The notes below the pieces were generated by a model. It did no database searches, was not told the origin of the DNA, and saw only the letters and a program-made list of their open reading frames with translations. Below, one piece after another: positions 17,660 to 25,283 of a DNA stretch of 48,269 nt (within the stretch, counting starts at the first letter, position 1; the number at the start of each line of letters is the position of its first letter). Source of the DNA: Parvibaculum sp. (lineage in GTDB: Bacteria; Pseudomonadota; Alphaproteobacteria; Parvibaculales; Parvibaculaceae). Both the position numbers and the translations under genes were made by a program. The DNA is taken from contig JAUXOE010000069.1 in NCBI GenBank assembly GCA_030682415.1, positions 1-48,269 of the forward strand, written 5' to 3'.

Positions 17660-18458
17660 GATAGGTCTTCTCTGCAACGTGAATGAAAAAGTCGGCGTCA
17701 TCGTCCTTATAGGTCTCCTGGAAGTCGCCATAGGTCACGACTTTCTGGAACCCGATCTCCTGCATCAGTCTCCGTGTATAGTTCTTGCGCAGCGGAAACA
17801 TGTTGAGGTGATAGACACTCTTGTCAGGAAATTCATAGCGGAAGCGCGCCAGGCTATCGTCGACATGCTCGGGTTCGGCCGTCACCTGGTCGCCGCAATA
17901 GTAATATTTGTGCTTGCTGCTGAAACCCTTGTCGAGAATGGCGTCATAGTTGCGCTGGTCCAGAATGAGCAAGCCGTCATGCTTCAACGCGGCATAGAAT
18001 TCTGCCAGCGCACGCCTTCGGTCACGCTCCTCAAAAAGATGCGTGAATGAATTTCCCAGACAGATGATGGCGTCGAACTTCCCGTGCACGTCCTTGTTGA
18101 GCCAGCGCCAGTCTGCGTGAACCGCCTGAAGAACAAATCCGTGATCGCGGCCGTTGGCGAACGCCTTCGAAAGCATGTCCGCGCTGCCGTCGACGCTCGT
18201 CACGTCGAATCCGGCCTTCATCAGTTGCACCGAATTGAATCCGGTACCGGTTGCAACATCGAGGATCTTGTGTTTGCCGCGCTCTTTCAGGATATCGATA
18301 AAAAACTGCCCTTCGCTCTCCGCACGGCTGTCCCAATCGATCAGGTCGTCCCACTTCTCGACGAAAGATTCGACGTACTCCTCTACGTAGTGATCGGTCT
18401 CTCTGACACTGAGCGGGTTGTCACCGAATTCCTGCTTCTTGTTGGCAAGTGGTTTCAT
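17646..18458 (-). CDS. gsmt: Glycine/sarcosine N-methyltransferase (GSMT)
   Basis: SAM-dependent enzyme that methylates glycine to sarcosine and sarcosine to dimethylglycine. The 270-residue sequence keeps the family blocks DNPLSVRETDHYVEEYVESF, FVEKWDDLIDWDSRAESEGQ, SAM motif I ILDVATGTGFNSVQLMKAGF, ADWRWLNKDVHGKFDAIICL, GNSFTHLFEERDRRRALAEF and DQRNYDAILDKGFSSKHKYY. The match to GSMT of halophiles and cyanobacteria is strong along the whole length. AAGGA lies upstream of the ATG at 18458. It is the first gene of the betaine operon, with a 375-nt upstream gap that could hold osmotic control elements. Confidence 0.92.
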   Translation of the reverse strand: MKPLANKKQEFGDNPLSVRETDHYVEEYVESFVEKWDDLIDWDSRAESEGQFFIDILKERGKHKILDVATGTGFNSVQLMKAGFDVTSVDGSADMLSKAFANGRDHGFVLQAVHADWRWLNKDVHGKFDAIICLGNSFTHLFEERDRRRALAEFYAALKHDGLLILDQRNYDAILDKGFSSKHKYYYCGDQVTAEPEHVDDSLARFRYEFPDKSVYHLNMFPLRKNYTRRLMQEIGFQKVVTYGDFQETYKDDDADFFIHVAEKTYHDES

Positions 18459-18833
18459 CGGGTTATCCTTCGGAAAATGAAAAGTGCACCGCGCACGCGC
18501 GTTTCCGCTGCCGCCAGACGCACAAACGGCTCCGGGTCAATTTGCGGCCGGCGCCTATGAAAACTGTTTCTGTTGCCCGCAAAATTCGGTCGCGCAAGAC
18601 GCGCGAAAACGGACCGCATCCCACAGAAGCCGACGAAAGATCGTGCGACGAAAGCGACAGATGCCGCAGGGAAGCGACTGGCGGCGTGTGCCGCACAAGA
18701 AGTTGCGCGACACAAATAAGCCCACTCAGCAACCGCAAGCTAACAAAGCACGCCGCATGGATCAACCCGCAAGCGTCAAATACACCAAAATCACCCGATA
18801 TCCGCGCACTAATACGCTAGCAATCAGGCGATG
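18459..18833. other. Intergenic region upstream of the betaine operon
   Basis: This 375-nt gap lies between GSMT and the upstream metallo-hydrolase gene, both on the minus strand. I see no convincing gene or known riboswitch. A weak promoter-like pair on the minus strand is TTGCGG (18577-18582) and CATAGG (18554-18559) with a 17-nt spacer, giving a leader of roughly 90 nt. No clear terminator for the hydrolase gene was found. Confidence 0.4.
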
Positions 18834-19688
18834 TCACACATCGAGACGAAACGCATCGCCGTCGCGCTCTATATGTCCGGCCGTCGGTGTCGCGAAATGT
18901 GTACCAATAACGAGCACGCCTGAACCGGCGAGATTCGAAAACATCTCGTGTCTCGTTTTCGTCGATTGCACAGGGTCGTAGTCAACAGTTGCCGCCCAGT
19001 CGGGTCGCGCCATCTGACAAGGATGGTGGATGAAATCGCCGGTGATCAACGCCTCCTCACCTTCGGACGATATGCGTACGCTGACATGTCCCGGCGTATG
19101 TCCGACAGTCGGCACAAGGCATACTTCGTCGCAAATTCGATGATCTGTGTCGACAAGGTCGACAAGCCCAGCGTCGAAAACCGGTTGCACCGAATCCGAG
19201 AAAACAGCTCGCTGTTCGGCATTATCGCCTTCTGACTGCCAATAGTCGAACTCGCTACGCGCCATCAGGTAGCGCGCATTCGGGAATGTCGGCACCCACT
19301 TTCCGTCCACCAGCATCGTATTCCAGCCCACGTGATCGACATGAAGATGCGTACACATCACCGTGTCGATATCCTCGCGGGCATAGCCGGCCTTGGCCAT
19401 GTTCTCGAGAAAAGGTCCTTGCAGCTTGTTCCAGCCGGGCACGCCGCGGCCTTCTTTGTCATTACCAAGACAGGTATCGACGACGATCCGCCGCGACGGC
19501 GTCTCGACAATAAGCGCATGAACGCTCATGCGAAGCCTGCCGTTTTCATCGACGAAATGTGGCTTCATCCAGTCATATTGGGCAACGGACTCCGGTGTTG
19601 CCTGCGGCAGGATAAATTTTGTTCCACCCGTCGCTTCCACCTCGACCACCTTGGTGATCGTCACCGCGCCAACCTGCCACTTGCCCAT
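18834..19688 (-). CDS. Metallo-beta-lactamase-fold hydrolase
   Basis: A 284-residue protein with the zinc-binding motif THLHVDHVGW (HxHxDH, about residues 108-117), a later zinc His in PTVGHTPGHVS, and the bridging Asp in LITGDFIHHP. This layout fits the lactonase-like branch that includes quorum-quenching acyl-homoserine lactonases and several unrelated hydrolases. The sequence alone does not identify the substrate. ATG 19688 gives MGKWQVGAVTITKVVEVEAT and is preceded by GGGAGG. A tandem 10-bp repeat lies 24-43 nt upstream. It is separate from the betaine operon downstream. Confidence 0.87.
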   Translation of the reverse strand: MGKWQVGAVTITKVVEVEATGGTKFILPQATPESVAQYDWMKPHFVDENGRLRMSVHALIVETPSRRIVVDTCLGNDKEGRGVPGWNKLQGPFLENMAKAGYAREDIDTVMCTHLHVDHVGWNTMLVDGKWVPTFPNARYLMARSEFDYWQSEGDNAEQRAVFSDSVQPVFDAGLVDLVDTDHRICDEVCLVPTVGHTPGHVSVRISSEGEEALITGDFIHHPCQMARPDWAATVDYDPVQSTKTRHEMFSNLAGSGVLVIGTHFATPTAGHIERDGDAFRLDV

Positions 19689-19711
19689 CCCCGTCCTCCC
19701 GTTTTGTCTCT

Positions 19712-19731
19712 TCAAAGCTTGTCAAAGCTTG
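19712..19731. repeat. Tandem 10-bp repeat upstream of the metallo-hydrolase gene
   Basis: TCAAAGCTTG occurs twice without a gap at 19712-19721 and 19722-19731. Each unit contains the palindrome AAGCTT. Read on the minus strand the junction creates a perfect TTGACA, although I find no good -10 box after it. Location just before the start codon suggests a possible operator. Confidence 0.5.
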
Positions 19732-19750
19732 GGCTCGAAAGTCGCTCGCA

Positions 19751-20392
19751 TCACTCCGCCCCGAGATCGTACAACTGTCGCATCAGGTCCTCCGCGCGCT
19801 GCGTTCCCGCGACGCGAACATCGAGCCCCGCCGCCGCCAATCCACGCGCCGTCCATGTGTTGCAGGTATTGAACAGATGAAATCGCCCGGTCGCCGGATA
19901 GAACATGCTGAAGCGGTAAAGCCCGCGTGCGCTCGGCCAGACGCGGTGCTTCCCCTCTCGCTCGAAACTCTCGTGTATATAATCGATCAGCCGCCGGAAT
20001 TGCCCGGCGTTCAACAATAGCGCAATCTCCTCGACATCGTCGAATACAGCGCCCGGTGGCGCGTCGAGCGGCGAGACATGGACGACGGCGGGTCCGGGAA
20101 ACGTCGCGCGCAACGTTGTGCCAATACCGGGATCTGGCGTGGGATAGAATTCCGCGTCGCCCCAGCCAAACTCGAGATAGACGGCCCCCGCAAAGTCTGC
20201 CGCCTCGGGAATGCTCTCCTCAGGAATGTCTGCGATCGCTATGACGATTCCGGTGTGCCATCCATTACTCGAAATGAAAACGCGATGCGCGTCGGCCAAC
20301 ACACGACTGGCGGGCCACAGCGACGACACAAGCATCACGAGCCACACCAGCCGCACGACAGAAAAACCCGGTCTCACTCGCCTCCCTGGCAT
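19751..20392 (-). CDS. DUF2459 (TIGR02117-like) exported protein
   Basis: A 213-residue protein of the DUF2459 family; function unknown. After a basic start (MPGRRVRPGF) there is one hydrophobic segment VVRLVWLVMLVSSLWPASRV that can serve as signal peptide or anchor. Family motifs are ISSNGWHTGIVIAI, YLEFGWGDAEFYPT and FNTCNTWTARGLAAAG. The conserved His and Cys hint at a cysteine-hydrolase-like fold, but I cannot confirm it. The start ATG at 20392 is 2 nt after the stop of the TRIC gene, so the two genes are likely co-transcribed. Confidence 0.82.
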   Translation of the reverse strand: MPGRRVRPGFSVVRLVWLVMLVSSLWPASRVLADAHRVFISSNGWHTGIVIAIADIPEESIPEAADFAGAVYLEFGWGDAEFYPTPDPGIGTTLRATFPGPAVVHVSPLDAPPGAVFDDVEEIALLLNAGQFRRLIDYIHESFEREGKHRVWPSARGLYRFSMFYPATGRFHLFNTCNTWTARGLAAAGLDVRVAGTQRAEDLMRQLYDLGAE

Positions 20393-20394
20393 CG

Positions 20395-21036
20395 CTAGCC
20401 GCCTTCGTCCGGATCGACCTTCAAGGTTGGGATCGACCAGCCGTAAAATATGGCCGGCAGCCGGATGGCCAGCACCGCCGCAATCGAGCCCCACAGACTA
20501 AAAGTCGGATCAATGCCGTAACCGTCGGCTAGGACATAGAGAACTGCCCCCGTTAATGCCGCCAGCGCATAGACTTCCTTCTTGAGAATTATCGGCGTTC
20601 GGTTCGCGAGGACATCGCGAATGATGCCCCCAACAATGCCCGTCACGACTCCCATAATCACCGCAACAAAAGCGGACGTATCCATTTCGAGCGCCTTGCG
20701 CGTGCCGAGCGCTACGAACACCGCCAGTCCCACAGCATCGGCTATCGCAACCGGACGCCGTGCCTTCTGCGCCCAGCGCGCAACGGGGATCGTAGCCAAT
20801 GCGGCAGCAGCCGCCACTGCAATATACCAGGATTGGGAAATCCAGAAGACCGGGGCGTCGAGCAGAAAATCGCGCAGCGTGCCCCCGCCAACGGCCACAA
20901 TAATGCCAAGCACCATCACGCCGAACCAATCCATCTGCCGTTCACCCGCGACCAGCGCTCCGGACACAGCGAATGCCGCTATGCCAACGAGTTGAAGAGA
21001 CATCAGCAGGTGCAGATGAGTCATGGTCGTCAACAT
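20395..21036 (-). CDS. TRIC/UPF0126-family membrane channel protein
   Basis: A 213-residue integral membrane protein with about seven helices, of the bacterial trimeric intracellular cation channel-like family (COG2860). The two-fold repeat shows as VAVGGGTLRDFLLDAPVFW in the first half and GIVGGIIRDVLANRTPIIL in the second half; the GGG(T)xRD and GGxxRD motifs are the family marks. The start may be ATG 21036 or 21024. It lies 84 nt after the last gene of the aryl polyene cluster on the same strand, with no strong terminator between, so read-through is possible. No functional link to the pigment is known. Confidence 0.88.
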   Translation of the reverse strand: MLTTMTHLHLLMSLQLVGIAAFAVSGALVAGERQMDWFGVMVLGIIVAVGGGTLRDFLLDAPVFWISQSWYIAVAAAAALATIPVARWAQKARRPVAIADAVGLAVFVALGTRKALEMDTSAFVAVIMGVVTGIVGGIIRDVLANRTPIILKKEVYALAALTGAVLYVLADGYGIDPTFSLWGSIAAVLAIRLPAIFYGWSIPTLKVDPDEGG

Positions 21037-21120
21037 CAATGCGAGAAACTGAAAAGCATCGTTCCGTAGATTCGCCGGTTGTCGGCCGTGAAACCGGCAG
21101 CACACATCTTCTGAAGCCTA

Positions 21121-22347
21121 TCAAGCATAACGCTTGAAGATCAACGAGGTGTTGACTCCGCCAAAAGCGAAATTGTTGGACATGACGAATTCAGCATCGA
21201 TCTGACGAAAACCATCAACGATATAGTCGAGCTCGCCACAATTTTCGTCAACGTTGCGGAGATTGATGTTTGGAGCGAAATGTCCATCGCGCATCATTTC
21301 AATAGCAAGCCATGCTTCAATGGCACCGCACGCACCGAGTGTGTGACCGAAATAGCCCTTCAGCGAATGGATTGGGGTAGAGGATCTGAGGACACTGGCC
21401 GTAGCAATCGTCTCTGCGACATCGCCCTGAAGCGTCGCTGTTCCATGCCCGCTGACGAACGCAATAGTGTCCGCAGACAAACCCGAATCATCAAGCGCAA
21501 GCTGCAAGGCTCGCGCCATGGTTTCGGATTTTGGGTCGGTGACATGCGAACCGTCCATGTTCGTGCCAAAACCTACAATCTCGGCATAGATGGTTGCTCC
21601 ACGTGCCAACGCATGCTCACGCTCTTCGAGAATGAGTGCGGCAGCGCCCTCGCCAATCACGAGGCCATCGCGGTCTCGGTCATAGGGGCACGGCGCGGTA
21701 TGAGGTGCATCGTTGCGACAGCTGGTCGCAAAAAGGGTGTCGAAAACGATGGCCATGGTAGGACACAATTCTTCCGCGCCACCTGCGATCATTACGTCGG
21801 CGTGTCCATATCGAATGGCCTCACAGGAATATCCGATCGCTTGCGAACCCGACGTGCATGCCGACGACGTCGTGATGATGCGTCCCTGTAGCCCGAAGAA
21901 GATACCAATATTAATGGCAGCCGTATGGCTCATCATTTTGATGTAGCTCATCGCGCTGAGGCCTGTCGCCTCGCCCGAGTCCATGAAATGGACAAAACCT
22001 TTGGTGGACTCGGTCGAACCGTAAGATGAGCCGAAAGCAACACCGGCTCGGCCAGATGTGAGGACGGGATCATCTGTAAGGCCTGCAGCCGCAAGCGCTC
22101 GCTCCGCCGAACGCACAGCAAGTATCGCAACCCGCCCCATGGAGCGCATCTTTTTGCGTGGGAAAACCTTCTCATGCTCGAAATATGTCGCCGGCGCACC
22201 AAGCCGCGTTCTCAAATCGCCAAGCCTGTCCCACGCTTCGATGTATTTGACGCCCGTGCGCCCCTCTCCCATCGCAGCACGAATATCGCTCCAGTCCGCA
22301 CCAAGCGGTGTTACTCCAGCCATACCTGTTACAACGACGCGCCGCAT
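21121..22347 (-). CDS. apeR: Beta-ketoacyl-ACP synthase, ApeR-like
   Basis: FabF-type ketosynthase. The catalytic triad is intact: Cys164 in TTSSACTSGSQAIG, His301 in VSGHGTATLQGD and His335 in LKGYFGHTLGACG. The N-terminus MRRVVVTGMAGVTPLGADWS is typical of ApeR-type enzymes. It is the last gene of the aryl polyene operon, in the conserved order KS-DH-KR-KS (apeO-P-Q-R). In the characterised system ApeR is a separate ketosynthase from the ApeO/ApeC pair. ATG 22347 overlaps the KR stop by one base (TGATG) and has GGGGGA upstream. The product is 408 residues. Confidence 0.92.
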   Translation of the reverse strand: MRRVVVTGMAGVTPLGADWSDIRAAMGEGRTGVKYIEAWDRLGDLRTRLGAPATYFEHEKVFPRKKMRSMGRVAILAVRSAERALAAAGLTDDPVLTSGRAGVAFGSSYGSTESTKGFVHFMDSGEATGLSAMSYIKMMSHTAAINIGIFFGLQGRIITTSSACTSGSQAIGYSCEAIRYGHADVMIAGGAEELCPTMAIVFDTLFATSCRNDAPHTAPCPYDRDRDGLVIGEGAAALILEEREHALARGATIYAEIVGFGTNMDGSHVTDPKSETMARALQLALDDSGLSADTIAFVSGHGTATLQGDVAETIATASVLRSSTPIHSLKGYFGHTLGACGAIEAWLAIEMMRDGHFAPNINLRNVDENCGELDYIVDGFRQIDAEFVMSNNFAFGGVNTSLIFKRYA

Positions 22348-23084
22348 CAACACATTCCCCCATTCACTGATATGACCTGCCGTGTCATATAACCGGCCTC
22401 ATCAGAGAGAATAAAGGCCACGATGCCGGATATCTCCTCAGGCTTTCCCAGACGCTGCATCGGAATCATTTTGACAATTTCCTCGACAGGCGCTGCCTTG
22501 ATCATCGCTGTTTCGACCACGCCGGGCGCAACGCAATTAACGGTGATTCTTCTCGTCGCAAGTTCAACCGCCAACGCCTTGGTGGCGCCGATAATGCCGG
22601 CCTTCGCAGCACTGTAGTTTACCTGACCACGATTGCCGATTATACCGGAGACGGACGAAATGGTAACAATGCGGCCCCCATCGCGACGGCGGATCATGGG
22701 CATCACAAGCGGATGAACAACATTGAAGAAGCCACCAAGATTGGTGTCGATCACATCGTCCCAATCTTCCCCGGAAATCGCCGGAAAGGCATTGTCCCGC
22801 GCTATTCCAGCATTGAGAATGACCCCCCAATAGGCTCCGTTCGAGGCGATGTCGGATTCAAGCGCGGCAAGAGACGCATCACGGCTCGAGACATCGAATC
22901 CGAGAATGCGTGCCGTTCCGCCTTCTTCTTCGATCAAGCGACGCGTATCATCCGCGCCTGCCTCATCAGAACCGAAATGGATTGTGACCGGAAATCCGTC
23001 CCGCGCGACTCGAATGGCTATCGCCCGCCCGATCCCCTTGCTCGCTCCGGTAACGAGAATGGTCCGCTTCGCTGTATCGTTCAT
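22347..23084 (-). CDS. apeQ: 3-oxoacyl-ACP reductase, ApeQ-like
   Basis: Short-chain dehydrogenase/reductase that reduces the beta-keto group after each elongation in polyene synthesis. The 245-residue protein has the NADPH-binding TGASKGIGRAIAIRVA, the structural NAG in VILNAGIARDN, and the catalytic Ser-Tyr-Lys in TISSVSGIIG and VNYSAAKAGIIG. The C-terminus VISVNGGMC is typical of FabG. It overlaps the DH gene by 4 nt and the KS gene by 1 nt. Context, more than sequence, separates it from housekeeping FabG. Confidence 0.93.
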   Translation of the reverse strand: MNDTAKRTILVTGASKGIGRAIAIRVARDGFPVTIHFGSDEAGADDTRRLIEEEGGTARILGFDVSSRDASLAALESDIASNGAYWGVILNAGIARDNAFPAISGEDWDDVIDTNLGGFFNVVHPLVMPMIRRRDGGRIVTISSVSGIIGNRGQVNYSAAKAGIIGATKALAVELATRRITVNCVAPGVVETAMIKAAPVEEIVKMIPMQRLGKPEEISGIVAFILSDEAGYMTRQVISVNGGMC

Positions 23085-23542
23085 GACATATCCTGCCGCA
23101 ACCCAGCCGCGCGCCCTTCGGGTCGATAGACGTTTATAGACGCAGTAACACAGTCATTGTCGTCTATGCGAATGACGCCATCAAACGCCGCCATGCCGTT
23201 TTCATTAAAGGTCATGTCGACACGGATATGCAGTGTCTCGCCTGCGGCAAAATATCCGCGCGTCGCCATGTATCGTCGTGTCCCAAGAAGGAAGCCGATC
23301 TCCGGTGGCTCACCGCTGCCGTGGCGGCCGGCGCCGTCATACGCCGCAATGGTCTGCGCAAGATACTCAAGGCCGACATATGCAGGAACACCGCATCCAT
23401 CACGAAAGAATGTCGAATTCTCGGTAATCGACACTTCCGCAACGGCATGAAAATCCGACGCCTCGATCAATCTGTCGATCAGCAGCATTGTGCCGCTGTG
23501 CCGGACGAGATCTCCGATATTTGGCAAAGAATCGGTCATCAT
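23081..23542 (-). CDS. apeP: 3-hydroxyacyl-ACP dehydratase, ApeP-like hotdog protein
   Basis: A 153-residue hotdog-fold protein expected to remove water from 3-hydroxyacyl-ACP and create the trans double bonds of the polyene. The N-terminal DLVRHSGTMLLIDRLIEA and the helix motif VGLEYLAQTIAAYDG fit the ApeP family and differ from FabZ, which has a His-Phe-Pro motif. FLLGTRRYMATRGYFAAGE follows. It overlaps the upstream KS and downstream KR genes by 4 nt each (ATGA). A second dehydratase-like domain is fused to the ligase gene of this cluster. Confidence 0.9.
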   Translation of the reverse strand: MMTDSLPNIGDLVRHSGTMLLIDRLIEASDFHAVAEVSITENSTFFRDGCGVPAYVGLEYLAQTIAAYDGAGRHGSGEPPEIGFLLGTRRYMATRGYFAAGETLHIRVDMTFNENGMAAFDGVIRIDDNDCVTASINVYRPEGRAAGLRQDMS

Positions 23543-24714
23543 TCCCGCGCCAGAATCAAGGCCAGATTATTCCCGCCGAAGGCATAGGAACAGCTCATCA
23601 TATACCGTCCGTCGACGCGCTCGCCAATACGATCAACGAAACGAAGCGGCGGAAGCTTCGGATCGAAATCTCCATCCCAGAGATGCGGTGGCACCTCGCG
23701 TCGCGCCAGTGCCATAGAGACGAAGGCCGCTTCGCAGGAACCCGCTGCGCCCAGCATATGCCCCGTCAGTGCTTTGGTGGAGCTGCATGGAAGATCACCG
23801 CCGAAAATCCGGTGCGTCACCTTGGCTTCCATTGCATCATTAAGCCGGGTCGCCGTGCCGTGAAGATTAATATAGGCAATTTCGGACCGAGAGATTCCCG
23901 CGTGAAGAAGTGCCTGTTGGATGGCGCGCTCAGCGCCGTAGCCTTCAGGATCGGGTGCGCTCAGATGATGTGCATCGGTACTTTCACCCCAACCTGCTAT
24001 TCGTGTATGCGCCTCCTCCCGCCCCAGAACGAACAGCGCAGCACCGTCGCCAATATTTATTCCATCCCGGTTGACGCTGAACGGATTACATCGCGCAGAG
24101 GAGATTGAATCGAGAACAGAAAACCCATTCAGCGTCAGGCCGCACAGCGTATCTATGCCGCCCGTCACGACGACGTCACACAGGTCGGCTTGTATGAGCC
24201 TTACTGCTGTCACGATAGCCTTGCCGCCGGACGTGCAGGCCGTCGACACGCCATAACAGGGACCTGATGTCCCCATCACAGTCTCTATGAGCGCAGCGGG
24301 ATCGCCAAGTTCCGTTCGCGAGAACCGAAAATCATTTGGCCAAACATCGGTAGAGAACCGTTCTCGGAGTACCGATTCCCAGCCATCAATTCCCGACGTA
24401 CTCGTTCCGACAACGACGCCGACACGCGCGGGGCCGAACTTCGAGATCGCTTCGGCGATAACCGGCATGAGTGGTTTCAGGCAATGATAAACAAGACGGT
24501 TATTGCGGCTCTCCCACTCCACGAGTGCCGCCGGCAACTCATCAAGCGCAAAGCGCAGTCGCCCGACAGGGGGTGTCCGGCCATCCGCAATTGCCTCGGT
24601 CTGCTGTAGTCCCGATAGATCACCGCTGAAAAGTGCATCCGAAACGGTGTCCCAGTCCGGGCCAAGAGCATTGGCAACTGACGACGCCACGATATAGACG
24701 CTCCGTCCGCTCAT
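23539..24714 (-). CDS. apeO: Beta-ketoacyl-ACP synthase, ApeO-like
   Basis: Elongating ketosynthase of the aryl polyene system. Its 391 residues keep the full Cys-His-His set: Cys160 in GVSTACTSGGKA, His285 in INLHGTATRLND and His319 in LTGHMLGAAGSCE. The N-terminus SVYIVASSVANALGPDW resembles ApeO rather than FabF. In the characterised system ApeO pairs with the chain length factor ApeC, which is encoded here at 36455-37219. It overlaps the DUF3261 gene upstream and the DH gene downstream by 4 nt each. Confidence 0.91.
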   Translation of the reverse strand: MSGRSVYIVASSVANALGPDWDTVSDALFSGDLSGLQQTEAIADGRTPPVGRLRFALDELPAALVEWESRNNRLVYHCLKPLMPVIAEAISKFGPARVGVVVGTSTSGIDGWESVLRERFSTDVWPNDFRFSRTELGDPAALIETVMGTSGPCYGVSTACTSGGKAIVTAVRLIQADLCDVVVTGGIDTLCGLTLNGFSVLDSISSARCNPFSVNRDGINIGDGAALFVLGREEAHTRIAGWGESTDAHHLSAPDPEGYGAERAIQQALLHAGISRSEIAYINLHGTATRLNDAMEAKVTHRIFGGDLPCSSTKALTGHMLGAAGSCEAAFVSMALARREVPPHLWDGDFDPKLPPLRFVDRIGERVDGRYMMSCSYAFGGNNLALILARE

Positions 24715-25283
24715 TCAGATTTTACCGTGTGGCTGTCGATGACAAGTTCATATCCATGGACATGGTTGTGAATTCTTGACGAACCCTCCCACGGACTTGT
24801 CGCCGGTCGAACCACCTCGACAAGCAGTTTGCCGTTTCGGAAAATTCGGCGTGCGCCGCTTCCAGAGCTGACAAGATGGGCGCCAACGAGCGCATTGTGT
24901 ATTGCCTCGTCTGAAGCGTAGACGAGCATAAAATCGACAAGGAGACGTTGTATCGGCAGGTTCTCCGGCGCAATGCCGCGCCGGACGACAATAGCGCCTT
25001 CATGCCACTCTATCGTCACAATATGAGGGCCGGACGGCACGGCCATTGCTATTGCGAATCGCGATGACGTTGCTTCGACAATAGTTTGGAAGCGCTCAGA
25101 CCGGCCGCCAAAGTTGCCGCGCACCAGTTGAACCGCATTCATATCGGTATCAAACGGCGGCCGCACCGGCAAAGTGAATGAAACGCCAGGAGCTAACTCC
25201 AGACGCGTGGGCAAAGGTGGAGCACCGGACGCACACCCGGCAACAAAATGAAAAGAGGCAAGAATGATACAAATCAACCGCAT
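24711..25283 (-). CDS. DUF3261 lipoprotein of the aryl polyene cluster
   Basis: A predicted lipoprotein of about 190 residues. ATG 25283 gives MRLICIILASFHFVAGCASG, a signal peptide ending in a lipobox (FVAGC). The rest is beta-rich, with RIFRNGKLLVEVVRPATSPW and a C-terminal HNHVHGYELVIDSH. DUF3261 proteins recur in aryl polyene clusters beside LolA-like and MMPL proteins and are thought to help deliver the product to the outer membrane; this role is inferred. It overlaps the flavoprotein gene by 10 nt and the KS gene by 4 nt. Confidence 0.82.
   Translation of the reverse strand: MRLICIILASFHFVAGCASGAPPLPTRLELAPGVSFTLPVRPPFDTDMNAVQLVRGNFGGRSERFQTIVEATSSRFAIAMAVPSGPHIVTIEWHEGAIVVRRGIAPENLPIQRLLVDFMLVYASDEAIHNALVGAHLVSSGSGARRIFRNGKLLVEVVRPATSPWEGSSRIHNHVHGYELVIDSHTVKSE

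Noticed and set aside
18459-18833. SAM or SAH riboswitch upstream of the betaine methyltransferases
   Set aside because: I looked for the usual conserved cores and found no convincing match.
21037-21120. Possible terminator of the aryl polyene operon (GCCGGTT...AACCGGC at 21074-21098)
   Set aside because: The 7-bp stem has a long loop and no T-run on the minus strand, so I cannot call it a terminator. The operon may read into the TRIC gene.
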